Positions 6,056 to 14,116 are shown, numbered from the stretch's first letter. The stretch is 14,148 bases of DNA from an uncultured Catenibacterium sp. (GCA_900764725.1 CAAFPB010000415.1:1-14148); one strand, 5' to 3'. Numbers and translations: made by a program. Notes: a model not told the origin generated them from the letters alone.

Positions 6056-7621
6056 ATGCTTAAAAATCAATCTGATACTGCAAATATATTACGAGAAAGA
6101 AGTAAACTCAATAAGCGTTTAGCTTATGAAGGGTTACTTGTTGGTATCGCATCAGGTGCTGTCTGTATCACATATCGTCTTGTTTTATCAAATGCAGAAT
6201 CTATTTATTTTACTATAAGGGACTTTGTGGCACATAATGTGTCTTATTGGCCTTTATGGATCATCGGTCTTATTGTATTAGGCCTTATTATTTCACTCTT
6301 TTTAAAGTGGGAACCCATGATTGGGGGCTCTGGTATTCCACAGCTAGAAGCAGAAGTACAGGGACGTATTGATGAATGCTGGTGGAGAGTATTAGTTGCT
6401 AAGTTTGTCGCAGGATCACTTGCGTTAGTTGGTGGTTTATCACTTGGCAGAGAAGGGCCAAGTATCCAGCTAGGAGGTATGGTTGGTAAGGCTCTTGCGA
6501 AAAAAGGAAAACGTGTAAAAACGGAAGAGCGTTATTTAATGACAGCAGGAGCAGCTGCTGGCTTATCTGCAGCATTCAATGCACCTCTTGCGGGAATTAT
6601 GTTCGCCTTAGAAGAAGTGCATAAGAACTTCTCTACAAGTGCACTTGTTTCTGTTATGATTGCATCTATTACAGCGGATTTCTTAAGTAGAAATATCTTT
6701 GGTTTATCACCAACCCTTGCTTTTTCTATTAAAGAAACATTTCCTCTAAAGAACTATATCTGGATCATTATTCTAGGTATTGTCGCTGGTGTATTAGGTG
6801 CTTTCTATAATAAGGTTACAATGGGAACTATCAAGCTTTATAAGAAGGTGCCATTTCTTCAAAAACATCAAAGAGTCATTATTCCTTTAGTATTATCTGG
6901 AATCTTAGGATTCTATTGCCCACTTGTCATGGGTGGAGGACACAAGCTTGTAGAATATCTCAATGAACCAAATCTTGTTTTATCTACACTCATTTTATTA
7001 TTTGTATTAAAGCTTCTTATTTCATGTGTTTCATTTGGCTCAGGCGCTGCTGGAGGCATCTTCTTTCCATTACTTATCTTAGGAAGTCTGATTGGTGCAA
7101 GTGTGGGGAAGGTTGCTATTATGTGCGGTGTTCCTTCAGAATATTTCATGAACTTCATTATTATGGCTATGGCTGCCTATTTTAGTGCTATTGTCAGAGC
7201 ACCTATTACTGGTATTGTACTGATAGCAGAAATGAGTGGAACTTTAAAGATGCTCTTGCCTATCGCACTAGTGTCATTTGTTTCTTACTATGTAGCTAAT
7301 CTTTTACATAGTGAACCAATTTATGAAAGTCTTTTAACAAACCTTTTAAACAATCAGCCATATCATTCAATGGAAGAATATGCAGATAGTAAGGAACTCA
7401 TTGGTTATACAGTTGGCTTTGGTTCAAATGCCTGTGATCGTTATATTAAGGATTTACAGCTTCCTCGCCGTAGTCTAATTGTTTCCGTTATTCGTGGTGG
7501 AGAAGAAATTATTCCAAAAGGGGATACAAAGCTTATTTCTGGAGACCGTGTTATTGTGCTAGTTGATGCATTCCATCTTGATGAAACAAAACTGATGTTA
7601 GAAAGTGTCTTTACAAGCTGA
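6056..7621 (+). CDS. clcA: ClC-type H+/Cl- antiporter with TrkA-C domain
   Basis: This 521-residue multi-pass membrane protein is a ClC family anion transporter. The three anion-selectivity signatures are present: GSGIP (91-95), GREGP with the gating glutamate E133 (131-135), and GGIFFP (333-338). A tyrosine in SEPIYESLL (Y423) corresponds to the chloride-coordinating Tyr of the Escherichia coli protein. The internal proton glutamate is kept in ALEEVHKNF (E186/E187). Gating and proton glutamates together indicate an H+/Cl- exchanger rather than a passive channel. Residues about 447-515 form a soluble TrkA-C (RCK-C) domain, a regulatory module that may bind a ligand. GGGAGGA (6043-6049) is the ribosome binding site. 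The gene has its own promoter; no clear terminator follows. It may serve in acid or ion homeostasis. Exact substrate anion is not certain. Confidence 0.9.
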   Translation: MLKNQSDTANILRERSKLNKRLAYEGLLVGIASGAVCITYRLVLSNAESIYFTIRDFVAHNVSYWPLWIIGLIVLGLIISLFLKWEPMIGGSGIPQLEAEVQGRIDECWWRVLVAKFVAGSLALVGGLSLGREGPSIQLGGMVGKALAKKGKRVKTEERYLMTAGAAAGLSAAFNAPLAGIMFALEEVHKNFSTSALVSVMIASITADFLSRNIFGLSPTLAFSIKETFPLKNYIWIIILGIVAGVLGAFYNKVTMGTIKLYKKVPFLQKHQRVIIPLVLSGILGFYCPLVMGGGHKLVEYLNEPNLVLSTLILLFVLKLLISCVSFGSGAAGGIFFPLLILGSLIGASVGKVAIMCGVPSEYFMNFIIMAMAAYFSAIVRAPITGIVLIAEMSGTLKMLLPIALVSFVSYYVANLLHSEPIYESLLTNLLNNQPYHSMEEYADSKELIGYTVGFGSNACDRYIKDLQLPRRSLIVSVIRGGEEIIPKGDTKLISGDRVIVLVDAFHLDETKLMLESVFTS

Positions 7622-7623
7622 TA

Positions 7624-7652
7624 TTGACAAACATCATGATTTCATGTAGACT
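7624..7652 (+). promoter_or_regulatory. Promoter of the tyrS T-box leader
   Basis: A perfect TTGACA -35 box (7624-7629) starts three bases after the antiporter stop codon. After 17 bases comes TAGACT (7647-7652), preceded by TG. The predicted RNA start near 7659 coincides with the beginning of T-box stem I, which supports the assignment. Confidence 0.7.
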
Positions 7653-7658
7653 TTTAGT

Positions 7659-7866
7659 TGCGATGAAGAAGACAAGTAATTCATATGCGCTGGTTTAGAG
7701 AACTTATGGCTGGTGAAAATAAGAGCAGCAGTATGAATGAATACACTTTGGAGCTTCTAGATGCAAAGTCTAGACGGTGAGTACACCGTTATCAACAAGA
7801 GAGCATGTCTATGACATGAATAAAGGTGGTAACGCGAGAATTCGTCCTTTGGATGGATTCTCTTTT
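7659..7866 (+). ncRNA. Tyrosine T-box riboswitch
   Basis: This leader senses uncharged tRNA-Tyr and lets transcription continue into tyrS when tyrosine is scarce. Stem I begins with the conserved GATGAAGAAGACAAGTA and includes AGAGA and GGTGAAAAT motifs. The specifier codon is TAC (Tyr) at 7742-7744. A perfect stem ACGGTG/CACCGT (about 7774-7789) precedes the T-box core AAAGGTGGTAACGCG (7822-7836). In the core, AAAGG pairs with CCTTT (7846-7850) to make the antiterminator. The bulge TGGT would pair with ACCA, which fits the A discriminator base of tRNA-Tyr. The mutually exclusive terminator stem is 7836-7847 with 7851-7862, followed by TTTT. All parts agree with the tyrS gene downstream. The mechanism is that known for T-boxes. 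Confidence 0.95.
7836..7866 (+). terminator. T-box regulated terminator
   Basis: GAGAATTCGTCC (7836-7847) pairs with GGATGGATTCTC (7851-7862) over 12 pairs including two G-U, with a TTT loop and TTTT after it. It shares bases CGTCCTTT with the antiterminator, so binding of uncharged tRNA-Tyr would prevent it from forming. Confidence 0.9.
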
Positions 7867-7884
7867 ATATTATAGGAGGAAATT

Positions 7885-9111
7885 ATGACATTTTATGATG
7901 AATTAGTGTGGCGTGGCCTCATTAAAGATGTAAGTTCTGAAGACTTAAAAGACAAATTAAATGCAGGAGGAATGACATTCTATATCGGTACTGACCCAAC
8001 TGGGGATTCTTTACATATTGGACATTTCTCATCTTTCTTAATGTCTAAGAGATTAAAGGATGCAGGTCATCATCCAATTCTTTTAGTCGGTGGCGCAACT
8101 GGACAGATTGGTGATCCAAAGCCAACAACTGAAAGACCAATGATCACAAAAGAACAGGTACAGCATAACTTTGACTGCTTAAAGAAGCAGGCTGAAGATT
8201 TATTCGGTTTTGAAGTAGTGAATAACTTAGACTGGTCTAAAGATTTAAACTTCATTGACTGGTTAAGAGATTATGGTAAATATTTCAATATTAACTACAT
8301 GTTATCTAAGGATATTATTAAGAGAAGATTAGATGAAGGGATTACTTTTACTGAATTCTCTTATATGATCATGCAGGCAATGGATTTCTATTACTTACAT
8401 GAAAATAAAGGCTGTGATTTACAGGTAGCTGGTCAGGATCAGTGGGGTAATATCACTGCAGGTATCGAATTAATTAGAAAGAAGACTGGTGATGAAGCAT
8501 ATGGATTTACTATGCCTTTACTTACTAAGAGCGATGGTACTAAGTTTGGTAAATCAGAAGGAAATGCAATCTGGTTAGACAGAGAAAAGACTTCACCATA
8601 TGAAATGTATCAGTTCTTCATCAACAGTGAAGATAGCAAGGTTATTGATTACTTAAAATACCTTACTTTCTTATCTAAGGAAGAAATTGAAGCATTAGAA
8701 GAATCAAATAAGAATGAACCACACTTAAGAAAAGCACATAAGGCACTTGCAAAAGAAGTTATTACTTTCATTCATGGTGCAGATGCTTATGAAGAAGCTG
8801 TCAGCATTTCTGAAAAATTATTCAGTGGTGATATCAAGAGTATGACTTATGAACAGGTTAAACAGTGCTTCAATGGTGTGCCAAGTATTGATGTAACTGA
8901 AGATGAACAGATCTTAAATGTATTAGTAAAAGCAGGTGCTGCTTCAAGTAACCGTGAAGCAAGACAGTTCGTTAAAGGTGGAAGTGTTCTTGTGAATGGT
9001 GAAAAGATGACTGATGAAAAGTTTGTTGTATCAAAAGATAACGCTTTTGGTGGCAAGGTGACTGTTATTAGAAGAGGTAAGAAGAAGTATTTCGTTATTA
9101 ATCATATCTAA
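7885..9111 (+). CDS. tyrS: Tyrosyl-tRNA synthetase
   Basis: TyrS attaches tyrosine to tRNA-Tyr with ATP in the cytoplasm. The 408-residue protein is a class I synthetase with the HIGH signature HIGH (44-47) and the second ATP motif as KFGKS (220-224). The tyrosine pocket segments YIGTDPT (33-39) and QVAGQDQWGN (residues about 185-194) are present. An S4 RNA-binding domain occupies the C-terminus, about residues 340-405 (VKAGAASSNREARQFV, then GSVLVNGEKM). KFGKS and the length place it in the standard bacterial TyrS group. AGGAGG at 7875-7880 lies just before the ATG. Expression is governed by the T-box leader immediately upstream, and a strong terminator follows the stop codon. Confidence 0.98.
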   Translation: MTFYDELVWRGLIKDVSSEDLKDKLNAGGMTFYIGTDPTGDSLHIGHFSSFLMSKRLKDAGHHPILLVGGATGQIGDPKPTTERPMITKEQVQHNFDCLKKQAEDLFGFEVVNNLDWSKDLNFIDWLRDYGKYFNINYMLSKDIIKRRLDEGITFTEFSYMIMQAMDFYYLHENKGCDLQVAGQDQWGNITAGIELIRKKTGDEAYGFTMPLLTKSDGTKFGKSEGNAIWLDREKTSPYEMYQFFINSEDSKVIDYLKYLTFLSKEEIEALEESNKNEPHLRKAHKALAKEVITFIHGADAYEEAVSISEKLFSGDIKSMTYEQVKQCFNGVPSIDVTEDEQILNVLVKAGAASSNREARQFVKGGSVLVNGEKMTDEKFVVSKDNAFGGKVTVIRRGKKKYFVINHI

Positions 9112-9134
9112 GCAGACAATAGTCTGCTTTTTTT
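9110..9134 (+). terminator. Rho-independent terminator of tyrS
   Basis: AAGCAGAC (9110-9117, overlapping the tyrS stop codon) pairs perfectly with GTCTGCTT (9122-9129), loop AATA, followed by a run of seven T residues (9128-9134). It ends 17 bases before truB, so truB must be transcribed by read-through or from a promoter I cannot see. Confidence 0.92.
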
Positions 9135-9151
9135 AGGAAGGATGTGAGTAG

Positions 9152-9985
9152 ATGGATGGTATTATTTTAATTAATAAGCCACAGGGTATGACAAGTCATG
9201 ATGTCGTTAATCGTGTGAGACGTATTATGCACACTAAAAAAGTAGGACATTGTGGAACTCTTGACCCTATGGCGACTGGTGTTTTGGTTGTAGGTATTAA
9301 TAAAGCAACTAAAGCAATGCAGTTTTTAACGAGTGAAGAAAAAGAATATCGTGCTACACTTAAACTGGGTAGTGCAACTGATACATATGACTCAGAAGGT
9401 AAGGTTCTAGAAACGAAGCCTTTTGCTGGTTATGAAAACCTAGAAGAGGTCTTAGCTTCTTTTAAAGGAGATTCTATGCAGAAACCTCCAATGTATTCAG
9501 CTATTAAAATTAATGGTAAGAAACTCTATGAATATGCCAGAGAAGGTATAGAAGTAGAAGTTCCAGAAAGACCAATAACTATTTATAAATTGGATTTAGT
9601 GGATGCACATGATGATGAAATCACTATTGATGTCAAGTGCTCTAAAGGAACATATATCCGTTCATTATGTGTAGATATTGGAAAAGCTTTAGGTTATCCT
9701 GCTCATATGACTGCATTAGTTAGAAATCAGTCAGGTCATTTTACGATTGATCAGGCAGTGACACTTGAAGAACTAGAAGAAAATAATGGACCAGTGATTT
9801 CTTTAGAAGAAGTATTTTCTTTTTATGATTCAATAGTTGTAGATGAAAGAATAGTGATGACAGGGCAGAAGATTAAGAGTGATAAAGATCATAATGTTGC
9901 TGTATATTCAAAAGAAGGCAAATTACTTGCAATATATGGACCGGATGGAAAAGGCAATTTAAAGAGCCTCAGGGGGCTTTTCTAA
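9152..9985 (+). CDS. truB: tRNA pseudouridine(55) synthase
   Basis: TruB converts uridine 55 in the T-loop of tRNAs to pseudouridine. The 277-residue protein contains KPQGMTSHDVV (9-19), the catalytic motif GHCGTLDPMATG with Asp38, the second motif PPMYSAIKINGKKLYEYAR (about 111-129), and CSKGTYIRSL (about 163-172), all diagnostic of TruB. The C-terminal part (about 220-277) is a reduced PUA-like RNA-binding region, as usual for short Bacillota versions. AGGAAGGATG upstream (9135-9144) supplies the ribosome binding site. The stop codon overlaps the ribF start (TAATG), giving translational coupling. The truB-ribF-rpsO-pnp order is the same as in Bacillus. Its last codons contain a terminator-like hairpin, noted separately. 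Confidence 0.97.
   Translation: MDGIILINKPQGMTSHDVVNRVRRIMHTKKVGHCGTLDPMATGVLVVGINKATKAMQFLTSEEKEYRATLKLGSATDTYDSEGKVLETKPFAGYENLEEVLASFKGDSMQKPPMYSAIKINGKKLYEYAREGIEVEVPERPITIYKLDLVDAHDDEITIDVKCSKGTYIRSLCVDIGKALGYPAHMTALVRNQSGHFTIDQAVTLEELEENNGPVISLEEVFSFYDSIVVDERIVMTGQKIKSDKDHNVAVYSKEGKLLAIYGPDGKGNLKSLRGLF
9962..9981 (+). promoter_or_regulatory. Terminator-like hairpin at truB end, over ribF ribosome binding site
   Basis: AAGAGCC (9962-9968) can pair with GGCTTTT (9975-9981), six standard pairs and one G-U, with loop TCAGGG. The hairpin lies within the last sense codons of truB, and its loop and right arm cover the AGGGGG (9971-9976) that is the only good ribosome binding site for ribF. 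The T tract is short (TTTTCT). It could weakly terminate, or hide the site until a ribosome finishing truB opens it. The pairing is visible; the role is inferred. Confidence 0.45.
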
Positions 9986-10914
9986 TGAAGGTTATAAATA
10001 TGGAAGAGGTGAATTTAAAAGAACCTCTTTCACTTGCAATTGGCTTTTTTGATGGATTACATCTAGGTCATATGTCTTTGATTCATGAAGTATTGAAATA
10101 TAAAGCAGAAACTAAAACAGCTGTTATGAGCTTTGATGTGCATCCTTTATGTGTATTAAAAGGTGAAAAAAGACAATCAATCATTACTCTAGAAGAGAAA
10201 AAAGAACTTCTAGAAGCAATGGGAATTGATTATCTTTTAGTTATTCATTTTACTAAAGAGGTAGCAGCACTCAGCCCACAGGCTTTTATTGATGAATATT
10301 TAAATAAGCTTCCTTTAAAAAGATTAGTATGTGGCTATGATTTCCACTTTGGTGATCATAATAGTGGCAGCATAGAAGACTTAAAGAAACAGTCATTTGA
10401 ACTTATTGTGAAAGATGCTGTTATGTATAATGAAACAGAAAAAGTATCATCTACTCTTATTAAAAAATTGATGGATCAAGGATTAATTGAAGAAGTCAAT
10501 ACTTTACTTGATCGACCTTTTGAGGTGAGGGGTACTGTTATTCATGGTAAACAGCGAGGACGTCTCATCGGTTTTCCGACATTGAATATCGACTATGGTA
10601 TGAAATACTTACCTAAAAGAGGAGTCTATGGTACGATTGTAGAAATCAATCATCATTATTATATAGGAATGGCTAATATTGGTATGAATCCTACATTTAA
10701 TGATATTAATCGTCTTTCATTGGAAGTGAATGTCTTTGACTTTAATGAAGATGTTTATGGCCAGGAAGTAGAAGTAACTTTCTATTTATATAAGCGTGAA
10801 GAAACTGCTTTTAATGGCTTAGAAGGGCTAAAAACACAATTGACAGAAGACAGAAAATATTTAAGTCAGGTTATGAAAAAGTATTTGACTTTATATCAAA
10901 ATAGTGTAGAATAG
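9985..10914 (+). CDS. ribF: Bifunctional riboflavin kinase/FAD synthetase
   Basis: RibF phosphorylates riboflavin to FMN and adenylates FMN to FAD. The 309-residue protein has the normal two-domain layout. The N-terminal FAD synthetase domain (about 1-160) shows the nucleotidyltransferase motif GFFDGLHLGH (20-29), CGYDFHFG (about 117-124) and SSTLIKKLM (about 154-162). The C-terminal flavokinase domain (about 180-305) has GTVIHGKQRGRLIGFPTLN, GVYGT, NIGMNPTF and LEVNVFDFNEDVYG with the catalytic glutamate. The ATG shares one base with the truB stop codon, and its AGGGGG site lies within truB. Cytoplasmic. In Bacillus the same gene (ribC) is in the same place. No riboflavin riboswitch is visible here, as expected for a gene of cofactor conversion rather than riboflavin synthesis. 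Confidence 0.97.
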   Translation: MKVINMEEVNLKEPLSLAIGFFDGLHLGHMSLIHEVLKYKAETKTAVMSFDVHPLCVLKGEKRQSIITLEEKKELLEAMGIDYLLVIHFTKEVAALSPQAFIDEYLNKLPLKRLVCGYDFHFGDHNSGSIEDLKKQSFELIVKDAVMYNETEKVSSTLIKKLMDQGLIEEVNTLLDRPFEVRGTVIHGKQRGRLIGFPTLNIDYGMKYLPKRGVYGTIVEINHHYYIGMANIGMNPTFNDINRLSLEVNVFDFNEDVYGQEVEVTFYLYKREETAFNGLEGLKTQLTEDRKYLSQVMKKYLTLYQNSVE

Positions 10915-10997
10915 TCATTGCAACAATGTCTAGGATATTTGTACCTCTTACATCTAGCTTGGATATTGCGAAGAAAATATTTTAGGAGGAAAACATA
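10915..10997 (+). promoter_or_regulatory. rpsO leader with repeats, possible control region
   Basis: This 83-base gap holds a small inverted repeat CATTG-CAA-CAATG (10916-10928). It also has two copies of a TCTAG...GGATATT pattern (10929-10939 and 10953-10967) and then a strong AGGAGGA site (10984-10990) before rpsO. No good promoter pair is seen. S15 commonly represses its own mRNA through a structured leader in other bacteria, so this stretch could act so, but I cannot match it to a known S15 leader class. Confidence 0.35.
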
Positions 10998-11264
10998 ATG
11001 TTAACTAAAGAAGAAAAAGCTAAGATCATGGCTGAATATGGTCGCGTAGAAAAGGATACTGGTTCTCCAGAAGTTCAGATCGCATTATTAACTGCTGATA
11101 TCAACAAGTTAAACGGTCACTTCAAACAGCATCCAAAGGATAATCATTCTAACAGAGGTCTTTTAAAGAAGATCGGTAGAAGAAGAGACTTATTAAAGTA
11201 TCTTAAGAATGAAGATCTTGACAGATATACAGCTTTAACTGATAAGTTAGGATTAAGAAGATAA
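10998..11264 (+). CDS. rpsO: 30S ribosomal protein S15
   Basis: S15 is a primary 16S rRNA-binding protein that helps build the platform of the small subunit and contributes to a bridge with the large subunit. The 88-residue length is standard. Conserved features are [18 protein letters not shown] (15-32), the HxxDxHSxRGL-type segment [19 protein letters not shown] (about 45-63) and the LGLRR C-terminus. The start has a strong AGGAGGA at 10984-10990. It lies between ribF and pnp, the same arrangement as in Bacillus, and has its own strong terminator. Transcription may come from the truB-ribF unit or from a promoter not recognised in the leader. Confidence 0.99.
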   Translation: MLTKEEKAKIMAEYGRVEKDTGSPEVQIALLTADINKLNGHFKQHPKDNHSNRGLLKKIGRRRDLLKYLKNEDLDRYTALTDKLGLRR

Positions 11265-11270
11265 GAAACG

Positions 11271-11291
11271 AAGCCCTCAGGGGCTTTTTTT
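11271..11291 (+). terminator. Rho-independent terminator of rpsO
   Basis: AAGCCC (11271-11276) pairs with GGGCTT (11281-11286), loop TCAG, followed by seven T residues (11285-11291). It begins seven bases past the rpsO stop. Confidence 0.92.
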
Positions 11292-11312
11292 CATGTCTCT
11301 ATCAAATAATTG

Positions 11313-11341
11313 TTTGTGTAATACTTGATTTATGATATAAT
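11313..11341 (+). promoter_or_regulatory. Promoter of pnp (extended -10)
   Basis: A perfect TATAAT (11336-11341) carries the extended TGn motif (TGA at 11333-11335). TTTGTG at 11313-11318 is a weak -35 box at 17 bases. It lies between the rpsO terminator and the pnp start, so pnp-maf is likely its own transcript. Confidence 0.65.
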
Positions 11342-11364
11342 TTTGAGGAATATGAGGTGAATTT

Positions 11365-13503
11365 ATGGCAAAACAAATTTTTAGTATGGATTTCTATGGT
11401 AAGAAAATCCAGGTTGAAGTTGGTGAAATGGCTAAACAGGCAAACGGCTCTTGTTTAGTAAGATATGATGATACAGTTGTTCTTTCAACAGCATGTGCTG
11501 GTAAAGAACCAAAAGATGTAGATTTTTTCCCATTAACAGTAACATATGAAGAAAAACTATATTCTGTAGGTAAGATCCCAGGTGGATTCTTAAAGCGTGA
11601 AGGCCGTCCTAGTGAACATGGTACTTTAACTGCAAGAATGATTGATAGACCAATCCGTCCATTATTTGCAGATGGTTTCAGAAATGAAGTACAGGTTGTT
11701 AATACTGTATTATCAGTGGATCAGGAAGCAACTCCAGAAATGGCAGCAATGCTTGGTGCATCTATCGCTCTATGTATTTCTGATATTCCATTCAACGGTC
11801 CAATTGCAGGTGTTAACGTAGGTTTAATTGATGGTGAATTTACTGTCAATGCAGGACCAGAAGATATGGCAAGAAGTGAAATCAACCTTGAAGTAGCTGG
11901 TACAAAGGATGCTATTAACATGGTTGAAGCAGATGCAAAAGAAGTTGACGAAGAAACAATGTTGAATGCATTGATGTTCGGTCATGAAAAGATCAAGGAA
12001 TTAATTGCTTTCCAGGAACAGATTGTAGAAGCTGTTGGTAAGGAAAAGATTGATGTTCCACTATTCGCATTAGATGAAAATATTGTGTCTAGCGTAGAAG
12101 CAATGGCTAAGGAAGAAATGATCAAGGCTATTTCTATTCCTGGTAAGCTTGAAAGATATGCTGCAATTGATGAATTAGATGCTAAGGTTGTAGAATCTTT
12201 TGAAGAAAAAGAATATGCAACTGTTGAAGAACATGATAAGACAATTAAACAGGTTAAGATGGTTCTTGGTGATCTTGAAAAAGAAGAAGTAAGACGTCTT
12301 ATTACTGAAGAAAAGGTAAGACCTGATGGCCGTAAAGTAGATGAAGTACGTCCATTAGACGCACAGGTAGATTTATTACCACGTGTACATGGTTCTGCTA
12401 TGTTCACTCGTGGTGAAACTCAGGTATTATCTGCCTGCACACTTGGTGCATTAGGTGAAGTACAGAAGATTGATGGTCTTGGAATGGAAGATCAGAAACG
12501 TTTCATGCATCATTATAACTTCCCACCATATTGTGTAGGTGAAACAGGAAGAATGGGTTCTCCAGGTAGAAGAGAAATCGGTCATGGTGCTTTAGGTGAA
12601 AGAGCCTTAAGACAGGTTATTCCTTCAGAAACAGAATTCCCATATACAATCAGAGTTGTTGCGGAAGTATTAGAATCTAACGGTTCTTCTTCACAGGCTT
12701 CAATTTGTGCATCAACTATGGCTTTAATGGCTGCTGGTGTTCCAATTAGTAATCCAGTAGCTGGTGTTGCTATGGGTCTAGTTAAAAAAGGCGAAAACTA
12801 TACAATCTTAACTGATATCCAGGGTATGGAAGACCATCTTGGTGATATGGACTTCAAGGTAGCAGGTACAAAGAACGGTATCTGTGCATTACAGATGGAT
12901 ATCAAGATTGATGGTATTACTAAAGAAATCTTACAGGAAGCATTAGCTCAGGCAAAGGTTGCAAGAGGACAAATCATGGACTGCATGATGTCAGCAATCA
13001 GTGCTCCTAGAGATCACTTAAGTCCATACGCTCCTAAGGTTGCTATGATGAAGATTGAACCTGAACAGATTAAAGATGTAATCGGTAAGGGTGGCGATAT
13101 GATCAATAAGATTATTGCGGAAAGTGATAATGTTAAGATTGATATCGATGATGAAGGTAATGTCACTATCTACCATTACTCTCAGGAAGCTATTGACCAT
13201 GCAATGGGTATGATCAAGGATTTAACTAGAAAAGTTGAAGTGGGTGAAATCTTTGATGGTAAGGCTGTAAGAGTTGAAGAAAAGTATGCATTTATTGAAT
13301 TATTCCCTGGTACAAATGGATTCTTACATGTTAAGGATGTTGCTTGGGATAGAACAAATAAAGTCGGCGATGTGATCAAGCTTGGCGATACAGTAAAGGT
13401 TAAAGTAACTCAGATTACTGATAAGGGTGTTAATGTTTCTAGAAAAGCATTATTACCTAAACCAATCGTTAAACATGATGCACCTGCTGAGGAAAAGAAG
13501 TAA
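11365..13503 (+). CDS. pnp: Polyribonucleotide nucleotidyltransferase (PNPase)
   Basis: PNPase degrades RNA 3' to 5' by phosphorolysis and is a main enzyme of mRNA turnover; it works as a ring-shaped trimer in the cytoplasm. The 712-residue protein has the full domain set. There is a first RNase PH domain (about 10-145), a linking helical domain, and a second RNase PH domain (about 310-540). The second carries the phosphate-binding [10 protein letters not shown] and the metal-binding aspartates in [13 protein letters not shown] (D490, D494 and D496 region). A KH domain with GKGG (574-577) and an S1 domain (about 626-695) follow. Length and motifs are normal. The ribosome binding site is GAGGTGA (11354-11360). 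The stop codon overlaps the maf start as TAATG. It follows rpsO, the usual order in bacteria. Confidence 0.99.
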   Translation: MAKQIFSMDFYGKKIQVEVGEMAKQANGSCLVRYDDTVVLSTACAGKEPKDVDFFPLTVTYEEKLYSVGKIPGGFLKREGRPSEHGTLTARMIDRPIRPLFADGFRNEVQVVNTVLSVDQEATPEMAAMLGASIALCISDIPFNGPIAGVNVGLIDGEFTVNAGPEDMARSEINLEVAGTKDAINMVEADAKEVDEETMLNALMFGHEKIKELIAFQEQIVEAVGKEKIDVPLFALDENIVSSVEAMAKEEMIKAISIPGKLERYAAIDELDAKVVESFEEKEYATVEEHDKTIKQVKMVLGDLEKEEVRRLITEEKVRPDGRKVDEVRPLDAQVDLLPRVHGSAMFTRGETQVLSACTLGALGEVQKIDGLGMEDQKRFMHHYNFPPYCVGETGRMGSPGRREIGHGALGERALRQVIPSETEFPYTIRVVAEVLESNGSSSQASICASTMALMAAGVPISNPVAGVAMGLVKKGENYTILTDIQGMEDHLGDMDFKVAGTKNGICALQMDIKIDGITKEILQEALAQAKVARGQIMDCMMSAISAPRDHLSPYAPKVAMMKIEPEQIKDVIGKGGDMINKIIAESDNVKIDIDDEGNVTIYHYSQEAIDHAMGMIKDLTRKVEVGEIFDGKAVRVEEKYAFIELFPGTNGFLHVKDVAWDRTNKVGDVIKLGDTVKVKVTQITDKGVNVSRKALLPKPIVKHDAPAEEKK

Positions 13504-14066
13504 TGAAAATTATTCTTGCAAGTACTTCTCCTAGACGAAAAGAACTGCTTGAAAGAGAAGGCGTTGATTTTATTATCGATGCCTCTTCTATTACTGAATA
13601 TCTTGATTCTTCTTTGAATATAGAAGAAAGACTTAAGAAACTTGCATATGATAAAGGTGTTTCTATTCATGAGAAATATCCTGATGATGTAGTGATCAGT
13701 GCTGATACAACAATCTATTATAATGATAAGATTATTGGAAAAGCCTATAGCACACATGAAGCAAGAGAAATACTTGAATCATTAAGTAATGATACACATA
13801 GTGTTTATACATCAGTGGCTGTATTCTATAAGAATCAGGTGTGTACATTTGTGGATGAAACAAAAGTTAAATTCAAGAATATCAGTGATATGATTGATGA
13901 TTATCTTTCTATTGATGAATGGAAGGGTAAAGCAGGTGCTTATGCGATTCAAGGTGAGGCAGGAAAGTTTATTGAAGAAGTGCATGGGGACATTGATAAT
14001 GTGATTGGACTTCCAGTAAAGCATGTAATAGAAGTTATTGAAACATTGACTAAGGAGCCTTTATAG
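13503..14066 (+). CDS. maf: Maf-type nucleoside triphosphate pyrophosphatase
   Basis: Maf proteins hydrolyse non-canonical or excess nucleoside triphosphates to monophosphate and pyrophosphate. The 187-residue protein is full length. It has the N-terminal ASTSPRR (6-12), the catalytic SADTT with D68, GKA (79-81), AGAYAIQGEAG with Q150, and GDIDNVIGLPV (162-172). The AYAIQG form is that of the dTTP/UTP-type Maf (YhdE and Bacillus Maf) rather than the 7-methyl-GTP type (YceF), in which this segment differs. That subtype call is from memory of the family. Maf has also been tied to septum inhibition in Bacillus. The start overlaps the pnp stop by one base. The last codons form part of the terminator. 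The gene is complete before the contig end. Confidence 0.93.
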   Translation: MKIILASTSPRRKELLEREGVDFIIDASSITEYLDSSLNIEERLKKLAYDKGVSIHEKYPDDVVISADTTIYYNDKIIGKAYSTHEAREILESLSNDTHSVYTSVAVFYKNQVCTFVDETKVKFKNISDMIDDYLSIDEWKGKAGAYAIQGEAGKFIEEVHGDIDNVIGLPVKHVIEVIETLTKEPL

Positions 14067-14077
14067 GCTTCTTTTTT
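14054..14077 (+). terminator. Rho-independent terminator of pnp-maf
   Basis: GGAGCCT (14054-14060) pairs with AGGCTTC (14065-14071), loop TTAT, followed by six T residues (14072-14077). The maf stop codon TAG (14064-14066) lies within the hairpin. Confidence 0.88.
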
Positions 14078-14080
14078 AAT

Positions 14081-14100
14081 GCTTACATGTAAGCGCTTCA
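14081..14100 (+). promoter_or_regulatory. Palindromic cre-like operator candidate
   Basis: GCTTACATGTAAGC (14081-14094) is a perfect 14-base palindrome, and AAGCGCTT (14091-14098) is a second, overlapping one. TGTAAGCGCTTCA (14088-14100) resembles the CcpA cre consensus and other LacI-family operators, one base short of a symmetrical TGTAAGCGCTTACA. An AT-rich TATATT (14105-14110) follows and could be a -10 box. The site comes after the maf terminator, so it probably served a gene lost beyond the contig end. Confidence 0.5.
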
Positions 14101-14116
14101 TATTTATATTGAAAAC

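Noticed and set aside
11982..12407. Minus-strand open frame inside pnp (141 codons)
   Set aside because: Antisense to a clearly conserved coding region; its serine-rich composition is what a reversed coding strand produces.
13410..13757. Minus-strand open frame spanning the pnp-maf junction
   Set aside because: Overlaps the conserved ends of two genuine genes and has no ribosome binding site.
1..14116. CRISPR arrays, insertion sequences, tRNA or rRNA genes, prophage genes
   Set aside because: No regularly spaced repeats, transposase motifs, terminal inverted repeats, cloverleaf sequences or rRNA-like stretches were seen.
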